DNA from: Acidiferrimicrobium sp. IK
GTDB lineage: Bacteria; Actinomycetota; Acidimicrobiia; Acidimicrobiales; Palsa-688
Length of the DNA stretch: 64,000 nt
Direction of reading: 5' to 3'
Assembly (NCBI RefSeq): GCF_025499425.1
Contig: NZ_JAIMCB010000015.1
Coordinates: 58,688-122,687 of the forward strand
The translations under genes and the position numbers were made by a program. Numbering within the stretch: position 1 is the first letter of the stretch; the number at the start of each line of letters is the position of its first letter. The notes beneath the pieces were generated by a model, which saw only the letters and a list, made by a program, of their open reading frames with translations, was not told where the DNA came from and ran no database searches. Shown one piece after another: positions 8,605 through 16,718 of this stretch.

Positions 8605-9387
8605 ATGATCGAGATCCTCAACGCGGCGGGAGTGGGCCGGGCCCGGGAGGCGGGCGCCGTGGTCGGCGGGATCCTCCAAGCGCTGCGCCGCCGGACCACG
8701 GTCGGCACCAACCTCCTCGACATCGACCGGTGGACCCGGGACATGATCGGCGAGGCCGGGGCCCGCTCGTGCTACCTCGACTACGCCCCGTCCTTCGGGC
8801 GGGGGCCCTTCGGGCGCTACATCTGCACGTCGGTCAACGACGCGGTGCTCCACGGGCTGCCCCACGACTACGCGCTGGCCGACGGAGACCTGCTGAGCCT
8901 CGACCTGGCCGTCTCGAGGAAGGGCGTCGCCGCGGATGCCGCCATCAGCTTCGTAGTGGGCCGCCGCGACCGGCCGGAGAGCGCCGCGCTGATCGGCGCG
9001 ACGGAGCGAGCTCTAGACGCCGGGATCGCCGCCGCGGTGCCCGGCGCCCGGGTCGGCGACATCTCGCATGCCATCGGCTCGGTCCTGAGCGATGCCGGAT
9101 ACCCCGTCAACACCGAGTTCGGGGGGCACGGCATCGGGTCCACGATGCACCAGGAGCCTCACGTGGCGAACGCCGGTCGCCCCGGGCGCGGCTACCGGCT
9201 GCGCCCGGGGCTGCTGCTGGCGCTCGAGCCTTGGGTCATGGCCGACACCGACGCGCTGGTCGTCGACGCCGACGGCTGGACCCTCCGCAGCGCCACCGGG
9301 TGCCGGTGCGCGCACAGCGAGCACACCGTCGCTGTCACCGAGGACGGCCCGGAGATCCTCACCCGGCCGGCGCGACCCGCCGGATGA
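8605..9387 (+). CDS. map: Type I methionine aminopeptidase
   Basis: Cytosolic metalloprotease removing N-terminal methionine, 260 residues, the usual type I length. Pita-bread fold signatures are visible: LLSLDLAV and DAAISFVVG (metal Asp pair), GHGIGSTMHQEPHV (metal His and substrate His), LLLALEPWV (Glu) and EHTVAVTEDGPEIL (Glu). ATG preceded by a GGAAGGCGG ribosome-binding site. It is divergent from an XRE repressor, so it is probably a regulated second copy rather than the housekeeping map found with ribosomal genes. Confidence 0.95.
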   Translation: MIEILNAAGVGRAREAGAVVGGILQALRRRTTVGTNLLDIDRWTRDMIGEAGARSCYLDYAPSFGRGPFGRYICTSVNDAVLHGLPHDYALADGDLLSLDLAVSRKGVAADAAISFVVGRRDRPESAALIGATERALDAGIAAAVPGARVGDISHAIGSVLSDAGYPVNTEFGGHGIGSTMHQEPHVANAGRPGRGYRLRPGLLLALEPWVMADTDALVVDADGWTLRSATGCRCAHSEHTVAVTEDGPEILTRPARPAG

Positions 9388-9453
9388 GCCCCGCGCTTCG
9401 GGGCCAGCCGGCGGCGCGTCGGCCCGGCCGATGATCCGGGCGAGAGCCGTCGT

Positions 9454-10005
9454 CTACCGCACCGAAGCGGTGGCCGGTCGAGCCGGTCGAGCCGCCTCCG
9501 TCGTGCCGACGTTGACGGCTCGGACCCCCATGGCGATGGTCCGGGTGAGGACCATGGCGATGGCCATGAAGATGATGGCGTCGGTGAGAGCAGCCGACGA
9601 GATGGCGTTGGTCGCCATCCAGCGGGCCAGCTGCGGCCCGAACCAGTACACCGACCCGTAGGAGAAAGCGGCCCGGGCGCCGATGACGGCGATCCAGACG
9701 GCGGCATAGCCGAGACCGGTACGGCTGGCCGGCTTGCCGGTCCGTGGGCTGCGGTAGACGGTCATGAGGCCGGCCGTGGCCAGGCCGAGGATGATCCCGG
9801 CGGCGGTGAGCGCCACTTCGAGGATGAGGCCGGCGCCGCTGGTGGCCACCGCGGAGAGGAACAACGGCACGACGGCGCCGGCGGTGATCAAGGGTCGCAG
9901 CACCCGGAACCTGGTGATCTTGCGGTGGCGACCGAGATCGCCTTCGAGCACCACCAACAGCACCGCGGCATTGATGATCAAAGCGTGTTGCAACTCTACG
10001 GGCAT
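9454..10005 (-). CDS. Uncharacterised multi-pass membrane protein
   Basis: 183 residues with about five hydrophobic segments (for example ALIINAAVLLVVLEGDL and LTAAGIILGLATAGLMTVY). A basic cytoplasmic loop GRHRKITRFRVLRP resembles CcdC/DUF1453-type actinobacterial membrane proteins, but I cannot assign a function. ATG start with GGAGG eight bases upstream. Divergent from the next membrane protein/two-component operon, which contains a second protein of similar layout, so a link to that signalling system is possible. Confidence 0.75.
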   Translation of the reverse strand: MPVELQHALIINAAVLLVVLEGDLGRHRKITRFRVLRPLITAGAVVPLFLSAVATSGAGLILEVALTAAGIILGLATAGLMTVYRSPRTGKPASRTGLGYAAVWIAVIGARAAFSYGSVYWFGPQLARWMATNAISSAALTDAIIFMAIAMVLTRTIAMGVRAVNVGTTEAARPARPATASVR

Positions 10006-10241
10006 GGCGACGACCTCCGGGGATGACGGTTTTGATGTCGCTCATCGTCGGCCCGGGAAGGCTCGGTGTCCTCAACCATCCGGGCTGGTTGGAAGGCGGA
10101 ACCGGTACTACACCGCGGCTTTCGTCAACCCACATCTGGTACCAGGTTCAACCCGGCGGGTGGAGGCGGCGAGGCGGCGGGGTCCTTACCGTGGATCGTG
10201 TCGTTGCGGGACGCTGCGCCTGCCGGACGGGAGGAAGAAAC

Positions 10242-10748
10242 GTGAGCTTTTTAGAGGTCGTTGCGGCTGTCGCCGTCGTTCTCGTTGTAATCGGACGCCA
10301 GCTGCGGGGCGAGAATCTGGCGGGAAAGAGGCTCGTCGTGCTCCCCGCGATATTGGTCCTCATCGGGGTTCGCGGCGTCGCCGGCCACGGCCACGGGCCG
10401 GCAACCACCGACATCGTCTTGATCGGGGCGCAGGCCTTGGTCGCCGCCGGCGTAGGCGTGGCGCAGGGTCGGATGATGCGCTTGGAGGAGCGCGACGGGG
10501 GACTGTGGGGCCAGATGCCGTGGCGGAGTCTGTGGCTATGGTTGGGTCTCGTGGGCTCCCGGCTGGCGCTCGACTTGGTCGCATCCGGGCTCGGGGCCGA
10601 GGTCGCGGCGAGCAGCGCACCGATCCTCTTGACGCTCGGCATCAACCGGTTGACCCAGGCTGCGGTGGTAGCGCCTCGGGCGTTGGCCGCTGGGATCTCG
10701 TTGTCGTCGGAGGCGGCGTCTCCCCTCGCCCCTCGTCGGCGACGGTGA
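10242..10748 (+). CDS. DUF1453-like membrane protein, first gene of a two-component operon
   Basis: 168-residue membrane protein with four to five hydrophobic segments (FLEVVAAVAVVLVVIG, LVVLPAILVLIGVRG, DIVLIGAQALVAAGVGV). The arrangement QLRGENLAGKRLVVLP after the first helix is like DUF1453 (CcdC-related) proteins. I chose GTG 10242 because GAGGAAGAAA lies just upstream; the frame is open to 10023 without family-like sequence. Its stop overlaps the start of the histidine kinase (GTGA), implying translational coupling and perhaps a sensing role for the kinase. Confidence 0.75.
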   Translation: MSFLEVVAAVAVVLVVIGRQLRGENLAGKRLVVLPAILVLIGVRGVAGHGHGPATTDIVLIGAQALVAAGVGVAQGRMMRLEERDGGLWGQMPWRSLWLWLGLVGSRLALDLVASGLGAEVAASSAPILLTLGINRLTQAAVVAPRALAAGISLSSEAASPLAPRRRR

Positions 10749-11977
10749 CGCGCTGGGCGGCGGTGAGGCGGGCTGCCGCGTCGGGCGGGGAGCGCCTGGC
10801 CAGCCTCGGGATGATCGTGCCCCGAACGGCCGCGGCGGCGCTGCTCGCCGCGGTGACGTTGTCCGGCAACGGCTTGCTCGGCTCCGGCCGGTCCGCTCCG
10901 AACGGTCATCCTGCGCTGGTCCTGGCCGCGCTCGCGGCCTGCGAAGCACTCGTGGTGGGGTGGGCGGTGATGGAGCGGGTCAGGGACGCCAGGCCGGGAT
11001 TCCCGACGTGGCTCCTGCCCTCTCTCCTCCTCCTGCTCAGCGTGATCTCGGGCGCGGTCAGCATGCTGCCGATCGCCGGCCCCATGGTCGGCTTCACCCT
11101 CATGGCCGCGGTCGCGGCCGGCGCCGATCTGGAAACCGGGCCGGCGTGCGCGGTCGCGGCCTCGGGCGTCCTCGCCATCGCAGCCAGTTCCTTGGCCTTC
11201 GGGTTCACCACCGGCGCCGCGGTTGGATGGCCCCTCGGGGTGCTGGTGGCGGTGCTGGTCGGGCGAAGCCGCCGAGATGTGCGCATCCAGCGGGCGCAGG
11301 CCGCCGCGCTGGTCGCCCAGGCGGAAAGGACACGGAGCGAGGAGCAGCGGGCCGCGACGCTCGACGAGCGGGCGCGCATCGCCCGCGAGATCCACGATCT
11401 GCTCGCCCACTCCCTCGGCGCCTTGGGCATCCAACTGGAAGCCGCCCTCGCGCTTTTAGCCGAGGACGGCGACGTGGACCGAGGCGTTCAGCTGGTCGGT
11501 CAAGCACGACGGCTGGCGGCCAGCGGCCTGGCCGAGACCCGACAGGCCATCGAAGCGCTCAGGGCCGACAGCCCCCCGCTGGACGAGAGCCTCGCCGCTC
11601 TCGTCCGCGACTTCTGCGACGTCTACCACCCCAATGCCACGCTACGGGTTGACGGCCTGCATCGGCCCGTCAGTGCCGAAGTCACCGTCGCGCTCAGCCG
11701 GGTCACCGACGAGGCGTTGACCAACGCGGCCAAGCACGCCCCCGGGGCCCCAGTCGACGTGCAACTCGTCTACGACCCTGATCGGATCACCGTCACTGTG
11801 ACCGACACTCCGAGCCGGGGCGTTCCCTCCGACCGTGGATCCGCGCCGGCGTCCAATGGAGCAGCCGGCGGTTACGGTCTGATCGGGATGCGAGAACGCC
11901 TGATGCTCATCGGGGGGACCCTGACCGCCGGGCCCGACGGGGACGGCTGGACGGTCCGGGCGCAGGTTCCCCGGTGA
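10745..11977 (+). CDS. Sensor histidine kinase, NarL/DesK class (HisKA_3)
   Basis: Membrane kinase of 410 residues from a GTG start overlapping the upstream stop. N-terminal half has about six hydrophobic helices (AAAALLAAVTLSG, ALVLAALAACEALVVGWAV and others) with little extracytoplasmic sequence. The HisKA_3 box DERARIAREIHDLLAHSLGA carries the phospho-accepting His. The HATPase domain has DEALTNAAKHA (N box) and YGLIGMRERL (G box). It phosphorylates the response regulator encoded next, with which it overlaps by four bases. Confidence 0.93.
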   Translation: MTRWAAVRRAAASGGERLASLGMIVPRTAAAALLAAVTLSGNGLLGSGRSAPNGHPALVLAALAACEALVVGWAVMERVRDARPGFPTWLLPSLLLLLSVISGAVSMLPIAGPMVGFTLMAAVAAGADLETGPACAVAASGVLAIAASSLAFGFTTGAAVGWPLGVLVAVLVGRSRRDVRIQRAQAAALVAQAERTRSEEQRAATLDERARIAREIHDLLAHSLGALGIQLEAALALLAEDGDVDRGVQLVGQARRLAASGLAETRQAIEALRADSPPLDESLAALVRDFCDVYHPNATLRVDGLHRPVSAEVTVALSRVTDEALTNAAKHAPGAPVDVQLVYDPDRITVTVTDTPSRGVPSDRGSAPASNGAAGGYGLIGMRERLMLIGGTLTAGPDGDGWTVRAQVPR

Positions 11978-12648
11978 GCGCCGTCGGGGGACGGGCGCTG
12001 CGCATCATCGTGGTCGACGACCAGGCCGCGGTGCGCGACGGGCTGGCCATCATGCTCGACCTGTTGGCCGACATCACCGTGGTCGCGGCCGCCGAGAGCG
12101 GCACCCAAGCCTTGGCGCTGGTGGAAGAGCACCGCCCCGACGCCGTCCTACTCGACTTGCACATGCCTGGGATCGACGGGATCGAGACCACCCGCCGCCT
12201 GGTCGCCGAGCACCAAGACCTCGCCATCGTCGTGCTCACAACCTTCGCCGAGGACGAGTCGATCATCTCCGCCCTCCAGGCTGGCGCTCGCGGGTATCTC
12301 ACCAAAGACACCGGACGGGTCGACATCGCCCGGGCGCTTCACGCTGCGGTCAGCGGCCAGTCCGTGCTCGACCGCAGCGTCCAATCGGCGCTCCTGAACG
12401 CCACCACCCGCGAGGCGCCCACCCGGACGTCGGCCGCGCCGCCCCGGCCGCTGCCCGACGGTCTCACCAGCCGGGAAGCGGAGGTCCTAGACCTCATCGC
12501 GCAAGGGCTCACCAATCCCCAGATCGCCGATGCTCTCTACCTGAGCGCTCACACCGTGAAGAGCCACATCAACCGGATCTTCGCCAAGACCGGGTCGCGG
12601 ACCCGCAACGACGCCATCCGCTACGCGCAGGAGAACCTCGGCGGCTAG
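11974..12648 (+). CDS. NarL/LuxR-family response regulator
   Basis: 224 residues. Receiver domain with VVDDQ (acidic pocket), LLDLHMPG (phospho-Asp), TTFAED and YLTKD (conserved Lys). A Pro/Ala linker leads to a LuxR-type HTH: LTSREAEVLDLIAQGLTNPQIADAL then SAHTVKSHINRIFAKTG. GTG start overlaps the kinase stop. Cognate regulator of the upstream kinase; the target genes are not evident, although the divergent membrane gene is a candidate. Confidence 0.95.
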   Translation: MSAVGGRALRIIVVDDQAAVRDGLAIMLDLLADITVVAAAESGTQALALVEEHRPDAVLLDLHMPGIDGIETTRRLVAEHQDLAIVVLTTFAEDESIISALQAGARGYLTKDTGRVDIARALHAAVSGQSVLDRSVQSALLNATTREAPTRTSAAPPRPLPDGLTSREAEVLDLIAQGLTNPQIADALYLSAHTVKSHINRIFAKTGSRTRNDAIRYAQENLGG

Positions 12649-12649
12649 G

Positions 12650-13421
12650 TCACTCCGGCGCCATCGGCGCCGGGCCGCAGCACGCCTTGTACTTGCGGCC
12701 CGAGCCGCACCAGCACGGAGCGTTGCGCCCCGGCGGCCACTGCTTTGCTTCGCCCCGCCGGGCGAGCTCGGCCGCGTAGGACGAGCGGGCCTGGCCCGAT
12801 CCGGGGTCCGCGCCGTCGTCGGCGCTGAAAGCGGTTAGACCGTCGACGGTCATGGACCCCACCCGCACCGGGTGGCCGGGCAGGGACCGGGCGAGTCGCT
12901 TGAGGCGAGCTTCGATCCGCCTGCTGTACTCGGCGTGGTCGGCGGGCATTCCCTCCAACAGGTCGGGCCACACCGCGGTGGCCTTCTCCCACTCACCGCG
13001 AGGGAACCATGCCAGCGACACCACCATCGCAGGCGAACCCGGCCGAGTTGTACAGCCAGACGTCGTCGGGGGCCCGGACGCGGAGATCAGCGAAGAGGGC
13101 ATCGGCTTCCGACCGTCGCCCGGCCAGGAGATGGCATTCCGCGATGTCGGCCTCGGGGTCGGGCTCGGACCGGTAGCCGGCGAGGATGGCTTCGCGCTTG
13201 GCCGCTATCGCCGCGTCGTAGTCCCCGGCTCGCCTGTGAAGCCAGTGGATGTCGTCCCACACCTCGTAGGCGGAGACTTGGTGGTGGGCACAGGGGTGTT
13301 CGAGCAGTTCGTGCAGGCCGCGGATGGCGCCGGTCCAGTCCTTCGCCTCCTCCCGATCGCGCACCCGAGCGGTGATGGCAGCGATCTGCCGGCACGACTC
13401 GTTGAACGTGATCTCCGTCAT
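12650..13421 (-). pseudogene. TPR/SEC-C motif protein broken by frameshift
   Basis: Two reading frames together make one recognisable protein. The N-terminal part starts at ATG 13421 (MTEITFNESCRQIAAIT), has TPR-like helices, and stops at 12993 soon after DVWLYNSAGFA. The C-terminal part is in another frame: SLAWFPRGEWEKATAVWPDLL down to a zinc-binding SEC-C motif, PCWCGSGRKYKACCG, ending at 12650. The switch falls near 13025-13040. Related proteins, as I recall them, have more TPR residues between these two blocks, so a deletion that was not a multiple of three is likely. A sequencing error cannot be excluded. Confidence 0.7.
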
Positions 13422-13604
13422 CGCTCTCCCAGGGCTGCGCGTGTACCTCCACGGTAGGCCCGAGCCCTGCTCGGCCTCGATCTGATCGACGTCCCGGGCG
13501 AGATGTGGGCCCCGCACTACGTGTGAGCAGCCGGGCCATCGGCCCAGTGGCTGCTCCCCCGGGCAACCGCGCTGGCCCAGCTGTGGGCCCACGGCCGAAC
13601 AGGC

Positions 13605-14405
13605 TCAGACCGCCTTGAGGTCCCGGCTTATGTTCGCGGCGGTGCTCAAGAGCCGAGGCAGGAGGCGGGAACGCATCTCATCGAGAGACGTCCGGCTGGC
13701 GCTGGCCGACACGTTCACCGCGGCGACCACCGCCCCGTCCCGGTCGCAGATCGGCGCGGCCGCCGAGCGCAGCCCCTCCTCCAGCTCCTGGTCGACGATG
13801 GCATAACCGGCCTCCCGGACTCGGTCCAGCACCCCCCGCAGCGAGGCGGCGTCCCCGACCGCCCGGGCCGTGCGAGGACGAATGTCCACCCGCTCGAGGT
13901 AGGCGTCGAGCTCGCCGTCTGGGAGCCCGGCGAGCAGCACCCTGCCCAGCGACGTCGCGTAGGCGGGAAACCGGGTGCCCACGGAGATGACCACGGTCAT
14001 GATCCGCTTGGTCGGCACCCGGGCGACGTAGACGACGTCGTCACCGTCGAGCACGCTGACCGACGACGATTCGGAGACCGCGCTCACGAACGTCTCGAGG
14101 TGCGGCAGCGCGATCTCCGGGAGGGTTTGGGCGGACAAATAGGCGTACCCCAGATCCAAGACCCGCGGTCGCAGCGAGAAGTCGCGCCCGTCCAGGCGGA
14201 CATAGCCGAGCTGCAGCAAGGTCAACAGGAATCGGCGGGCGGCGGCCCGGGTCAGCCCGGTACGGCGGGCCACCTCGCTCAGCTGGAGCTTCGGGTGATC
14301 GGCGTCGAAGGCCTTGATCACGGCCAAGCCCCGCTCCAGCGACTGGACGAAGGTCCCGTCGGGAGCGACAGGGAAGGGATGGTGATCATCCGCTGGGGAC
14401 TGCAT
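13605..14405 (-). CDS. IclR-family regulator, PcaR/PobR/PcaU subgroup
   Basis: 266 residues. N-terminal winged HTH (LQLSEVARRTGLTRAAARRFLLTLLQLGYV) and a C-terminal IclR effector domain (LETFVSAVSESSSVSVLDGDDVVYVARV; SLGRVLLAGLPDGEL). The sequence has the feel of the protocatechuate/4-hydroxybenzoate-responsive subgroup, and the window carries pob and pca genes about 22 kb away. Divergent from an MFS transporter, with a perfect palindrome between them. The aromatic-acid effector is inference. Confidence 0.9.
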   Translation of the reverse strand: MQSPADDHHPFPVAPDGTFVQSLERGLAVIKAFDADHPKLQLSEVARRTGLTRAAARRFLLTLLQLGYVRLDGRDFSLRPRVLDLGYAYLSAQTLPEIALPHLETFVSAVSESSSVSVLDGDDVVYVARVPTKRIMTVVISVGTRFPAYATSLGRVLLAGLPDGELDAYLERVDIRPRTARAVGDAASLRGVLDRVREAGYAIVDQELEEGLRSAAAPICDRDGAVVAAVNVSASASRTSLDEMRSRLLPRLLSTAANISRDLKAV

Positions 14406-14518
14406 GTGGACCGCTTTCCTCCGCTGGTTCTCTGGGCCGGGCGGCAGACCGACGCCGCCCGACGACGGCCGTTGACGTGACGTCCGTCACCTGACTACTG
14501 TTTCATATAGGTTACAGA

Positions 14519-14535
14519 TGTTCGCAATGCGAACA
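14519..14535. promoter_or_regulatory. IclR-type operator, perfect palindrome
   Basis: TGTTCGCAATGCGAACA: two 8-bp arms around one central base, between the divergent IclR and MFS genes. The TTCG-N-CGAA layout resembles PcaU/PobR-class sites. It covers the ATG at 14518, supporting the later MFS start at 14572. Confidence 0.7.
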
Positions 14536-14571
14536 GGCCGATTGCACCGACCTCGGGAAGCGGGTGTCCGA

Positions 14572-16218
14572 ATGACCTCCAGCACTACCAGCGTGGCTGC
14601 TCCGACGCCGGGGCGGGTTGCTGTCCACACGCCTACCCTGACCGCCGGGACACTGGTCGCCACCGCGCTGGCGGTCCTGGTCGCCCAGGTGGGCCTGGCG
14701 ATACCGGCCGTGCTCAACGGGCTGTTCCAGCAGGACCTGCACACGACGTCGTCTCAGCTCACCTGGATCTCGGACGCCTTCTTGGTGCCGGTGGCCCTCC
14801 TGGAGCTGTCTTTCGGCGTCCTAGGCGACATTTTCGGCCGCAAGAAGCTCCTCATCGGCGGCAGCGTCTTGATGGCCGCAGGCGAGCTGGTCAGCGTGCT
14901 GGCACCGGCCGCCGGCGCATCCAACCACGCGTCCATCGGCGTCTTGTGGTCCGGGCAGGCCCTGACCGGCATCGGGGCCGCGGTGCTGTTCCCGACGACG
15001 CTGGCGATGGTCGCCGCCGGCACCCACACCGCACGGAGCCGGGCGCGGGGAATAGCCGTCTGGGCCGCCGCGCTCTCCTCGGGCGGGTTCGTCTCGCCGC
15101 TCATCGGCGGCGCCGTCACCAAGCTCCACTGGGGCGCCGACCCAACCGCGTCTTGGCGGTGGGCGTTCGTCGTGGTGGGCATCCTGGCGGTGGTCAGCGT
15201 GGTCGCCGGGTTCGCCGCCAGCAACTCCTCGGCGCCCGAAGGCCGGTCGCTCGACTGGCCCGGGCAGGCGACCCTCGCCATCTCGCTGTTCGCCCTCTTG
15301 TTCTCCGTGATTCAGGGAGCCACCAGCGGATGGGGCAGCACGCAGGTGATCGCGGGATGGGTGGTGGCGGTCGTCTTGTTCGCTGCGTTCATCGTGGTGG
15401 AGCGGCGGTCCACCGCCCCGCTGCTGCGGCTGGACCTGTTCCGGAGCCGGGCCTTCTCCGTCAACTCGATCGTCACCCTGATCGGCATGTTCAGCTTCCT
15501 CGGCACCGCCTACGCGACCAGCATCCGGCTGTCCGCGATCCAGGGGTTCTCCCCGATGAAGACGTCTATCGCCTTTGTCCTGCTGCAAGGTTTCGCGCTG
15601 CTGCTGATGCCGTTGACCGCCAAGGTGATCCGCAGCTTCAACCCCCGCTGGGCCCTCGGCTGCGGGTTCCTGCTGATCGGTGTCGGTGACCTGTGGATCT
15701 CGACCGAGTCGGTGTCGGGGATGTCGCTCGGCGCGATCGTGGCACCGCTGGTGTTGGTGGGTATCGGGTTCGCGTTCGCCCTCTCCAGCGTGACCGCGGT
15801 AGCGGTGAACACCGTGTCGAGCGATCTCCACGGAATGGCGGCGGGAACCACCAGCCAGCTGCGCGACTTCGGCTTCACCCTGGGGCCGGCGGTGATCGGC
15901 GCCATCGCGCTGAGCAGGGCCGCGACCGAGATCCACACCAAGCTGGCCACCAACCCGGCGTTGCAGTCGGCGCTGGCCAAGTTCAGCTCCAGCGCTCCGC
16001 CCCCGGCGGTGGGCGCGGTGCACTCCGGCCCGCTGGGCGCCAACGCCGTCCCCGGCAACCCGCTTCAACACACCGCCTTCACCGCCCTCGGCAACGCATA
16101 CTCGCTCGGGTACGTCGTCTGCGGGGTGGCCGCCCTGGCGGCCGCGGCTCTCGCCGTCACCGCTCTCGGCGGGACCTCGCACCGCCCGATGATCATCGAA
16201 TCCTCCCTGGACGCCTGA
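14572..16218 (+). CDS. MFS transporter, DHA2 (EmrB/QacA) 14-helix family
   Basis: Proton-driven membrane transporter, about 548 residues from ATG 14572. Motif A-like sequence LGDIFGRKKLLIGG lies between helices 2 and 3, and the WISDAFLVPVALLELSFG helix is typical of DHA2 drug exporters. About 14 hydrophobic segments are visible. Divergent from a PcaR/PobR-like IclR gene and next to the hydroxycinnamate operon, so it may export or import aromatic acids or their toxic intermediates. An upstream ATG (14518) would add 18 residues but lies inside the operator. Confidence 0.9.
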   Translation: MTSSTTSVAAPTPGRVAVHTPTLTAGTLVATALAVLVAQVGLAIPAVLNGLFQQDLHTTSSQLTWISDAFLVPVALLELSFGVLGDIFGRKKLLIGGSVLMAAGELVSVLAPAAGASNHASIGVLWSGQALTGIGAAVLFPTTLAMVAAGTHTARSRARGIAVWAAALSSGGFVSPLIGGAVTKLHWGADPTASWRWAFVVVGILAVVSVVAGFAASNSSAPEGRSLDWPGQATLAISLFALLFSVIQGATSGWGSTQVIAGWVVAVVLFAAFIVVERRSTAPLLRLDLFRSRAFSVNSIVTLIGMFSFLGTAYATSIRLSAIQGFSPMKTSIAFVLLQGFALLLMPLTAKVIRSFNPRWALGCGFLLIGVGDLWISTESVSGMSLGAIVAPLVLVGIGFAFALSSVTAVAVNTVSSDLHGMAAGTTSQLRDFGFTLGPAVIGAIALSRAATEIHTKLATNPALQSALAKFSSSAPPPAVGAVHSGPLGANAVPGNPLQHTAFTALGNAYSLGYVVCGVAALAAAALAVTALGGTSHRPMIIESSLDA

Positions 16219-16227
16219 ACTGCCGCG

Positions 16228-16243
16228 GGCCCGCTGGCGGGCC
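16228..16243. terminator. Hairpin between convergent MFS and marR genes
   Basis: GGCCCG-ctgg-CGGGCC, a perfect GC stem in the 44-base gap between two convergent stop codons. No T-tract follows, as is common in high-GC actinobacteria. Confidence 0.45.
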
Positions 16244-16262
16244 GGCCGTTCGGATCAGACCG

Positions 16263-16718
16263 TCAAAGAACCCCGAGGTTGCGGACGCAGGTGCGGAGGA
16301 GGCCCTCGAGGGACCGGACGTCGGCGGAGGCGACCCCCTCGAGCATCCGGCCCTCGAGCTCGGACGTCTCCCCCTCGCAGGCCTCGACGATCCGTCGGCC
16401 CTCCTCGGTGAGGCCGATGCAGAGGACCCGGCGGTTCTCAGGGTGAGGCTCCCGGCTGATGAGCCCTTTGCGCACGAGATGGGCGATCATCTCGCTGCCG
16501 GCTTGGGCCGAGACGAACGAGCGGCGGGCCAGCTGGGCCCCGGACATACCTGGATGGCGCTGCAGCACCGTCAAGGCGGTGTATTGCAGCGCGGTCAGCC
16601 CGTGAGCGCGAGCCATCACCTCCATGTCGGCTCGCACCGCCAGCTCGAGCTGTTTCACCAGGTACGTGATCCGGGTCGCGCGAGGCGTCGCCGGAGCGGC
16701 GGACCGGTCGTGGCTCAC
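16263..16718 (-). CDS. MarR-family regulator of the hydroxycinnamate operon
   Basis: 151 residues from GTG 16718, which overlaps the ligase stop codon (GTGA). Winged HTH: LTALQYTALTVLQRHPGMSGAQLARRSFVSAQAGSEMIAHLVRKGLI, then the wing REPHPENRRVLCIGLTEEGR. In several bacteria MarR proteins (CouR, FerC, HcaR) repress p-hydroxycinnamate genes and are released by the CoA thioester. Position as third gene of ech-fcs-marR fits that role. The palindrome upstream of ech is its likely binding site. Confidence 0.9.
   Translation of the reverse strand: MSHDRSAAPATPRATRITYLVKQLELAVRADMEVMARAHGLTALQYTALTVLQRHPGMSGAQLARRSFVSAQAGSEMIAHLVRKGLISREPHPENRRVLCIGLTEEGRRIVEACEGETSELEGRMLEGVASADVRSLEGLLRTCVRNLGVL

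Noticed and set aside
10148..11434. 428-residue minus-strand frame opposite the membrane protein and kinase
   Set aside because: Pro/Arg/Gly-rich, no motif, fully antisense to conserved genes.
14821..16182. 453-residue minus-strand frame opposite the MFS gene
   Set aside because: Low-complexity Gly/Arg/Glu sequence with no hydrophobic or domain pattern.
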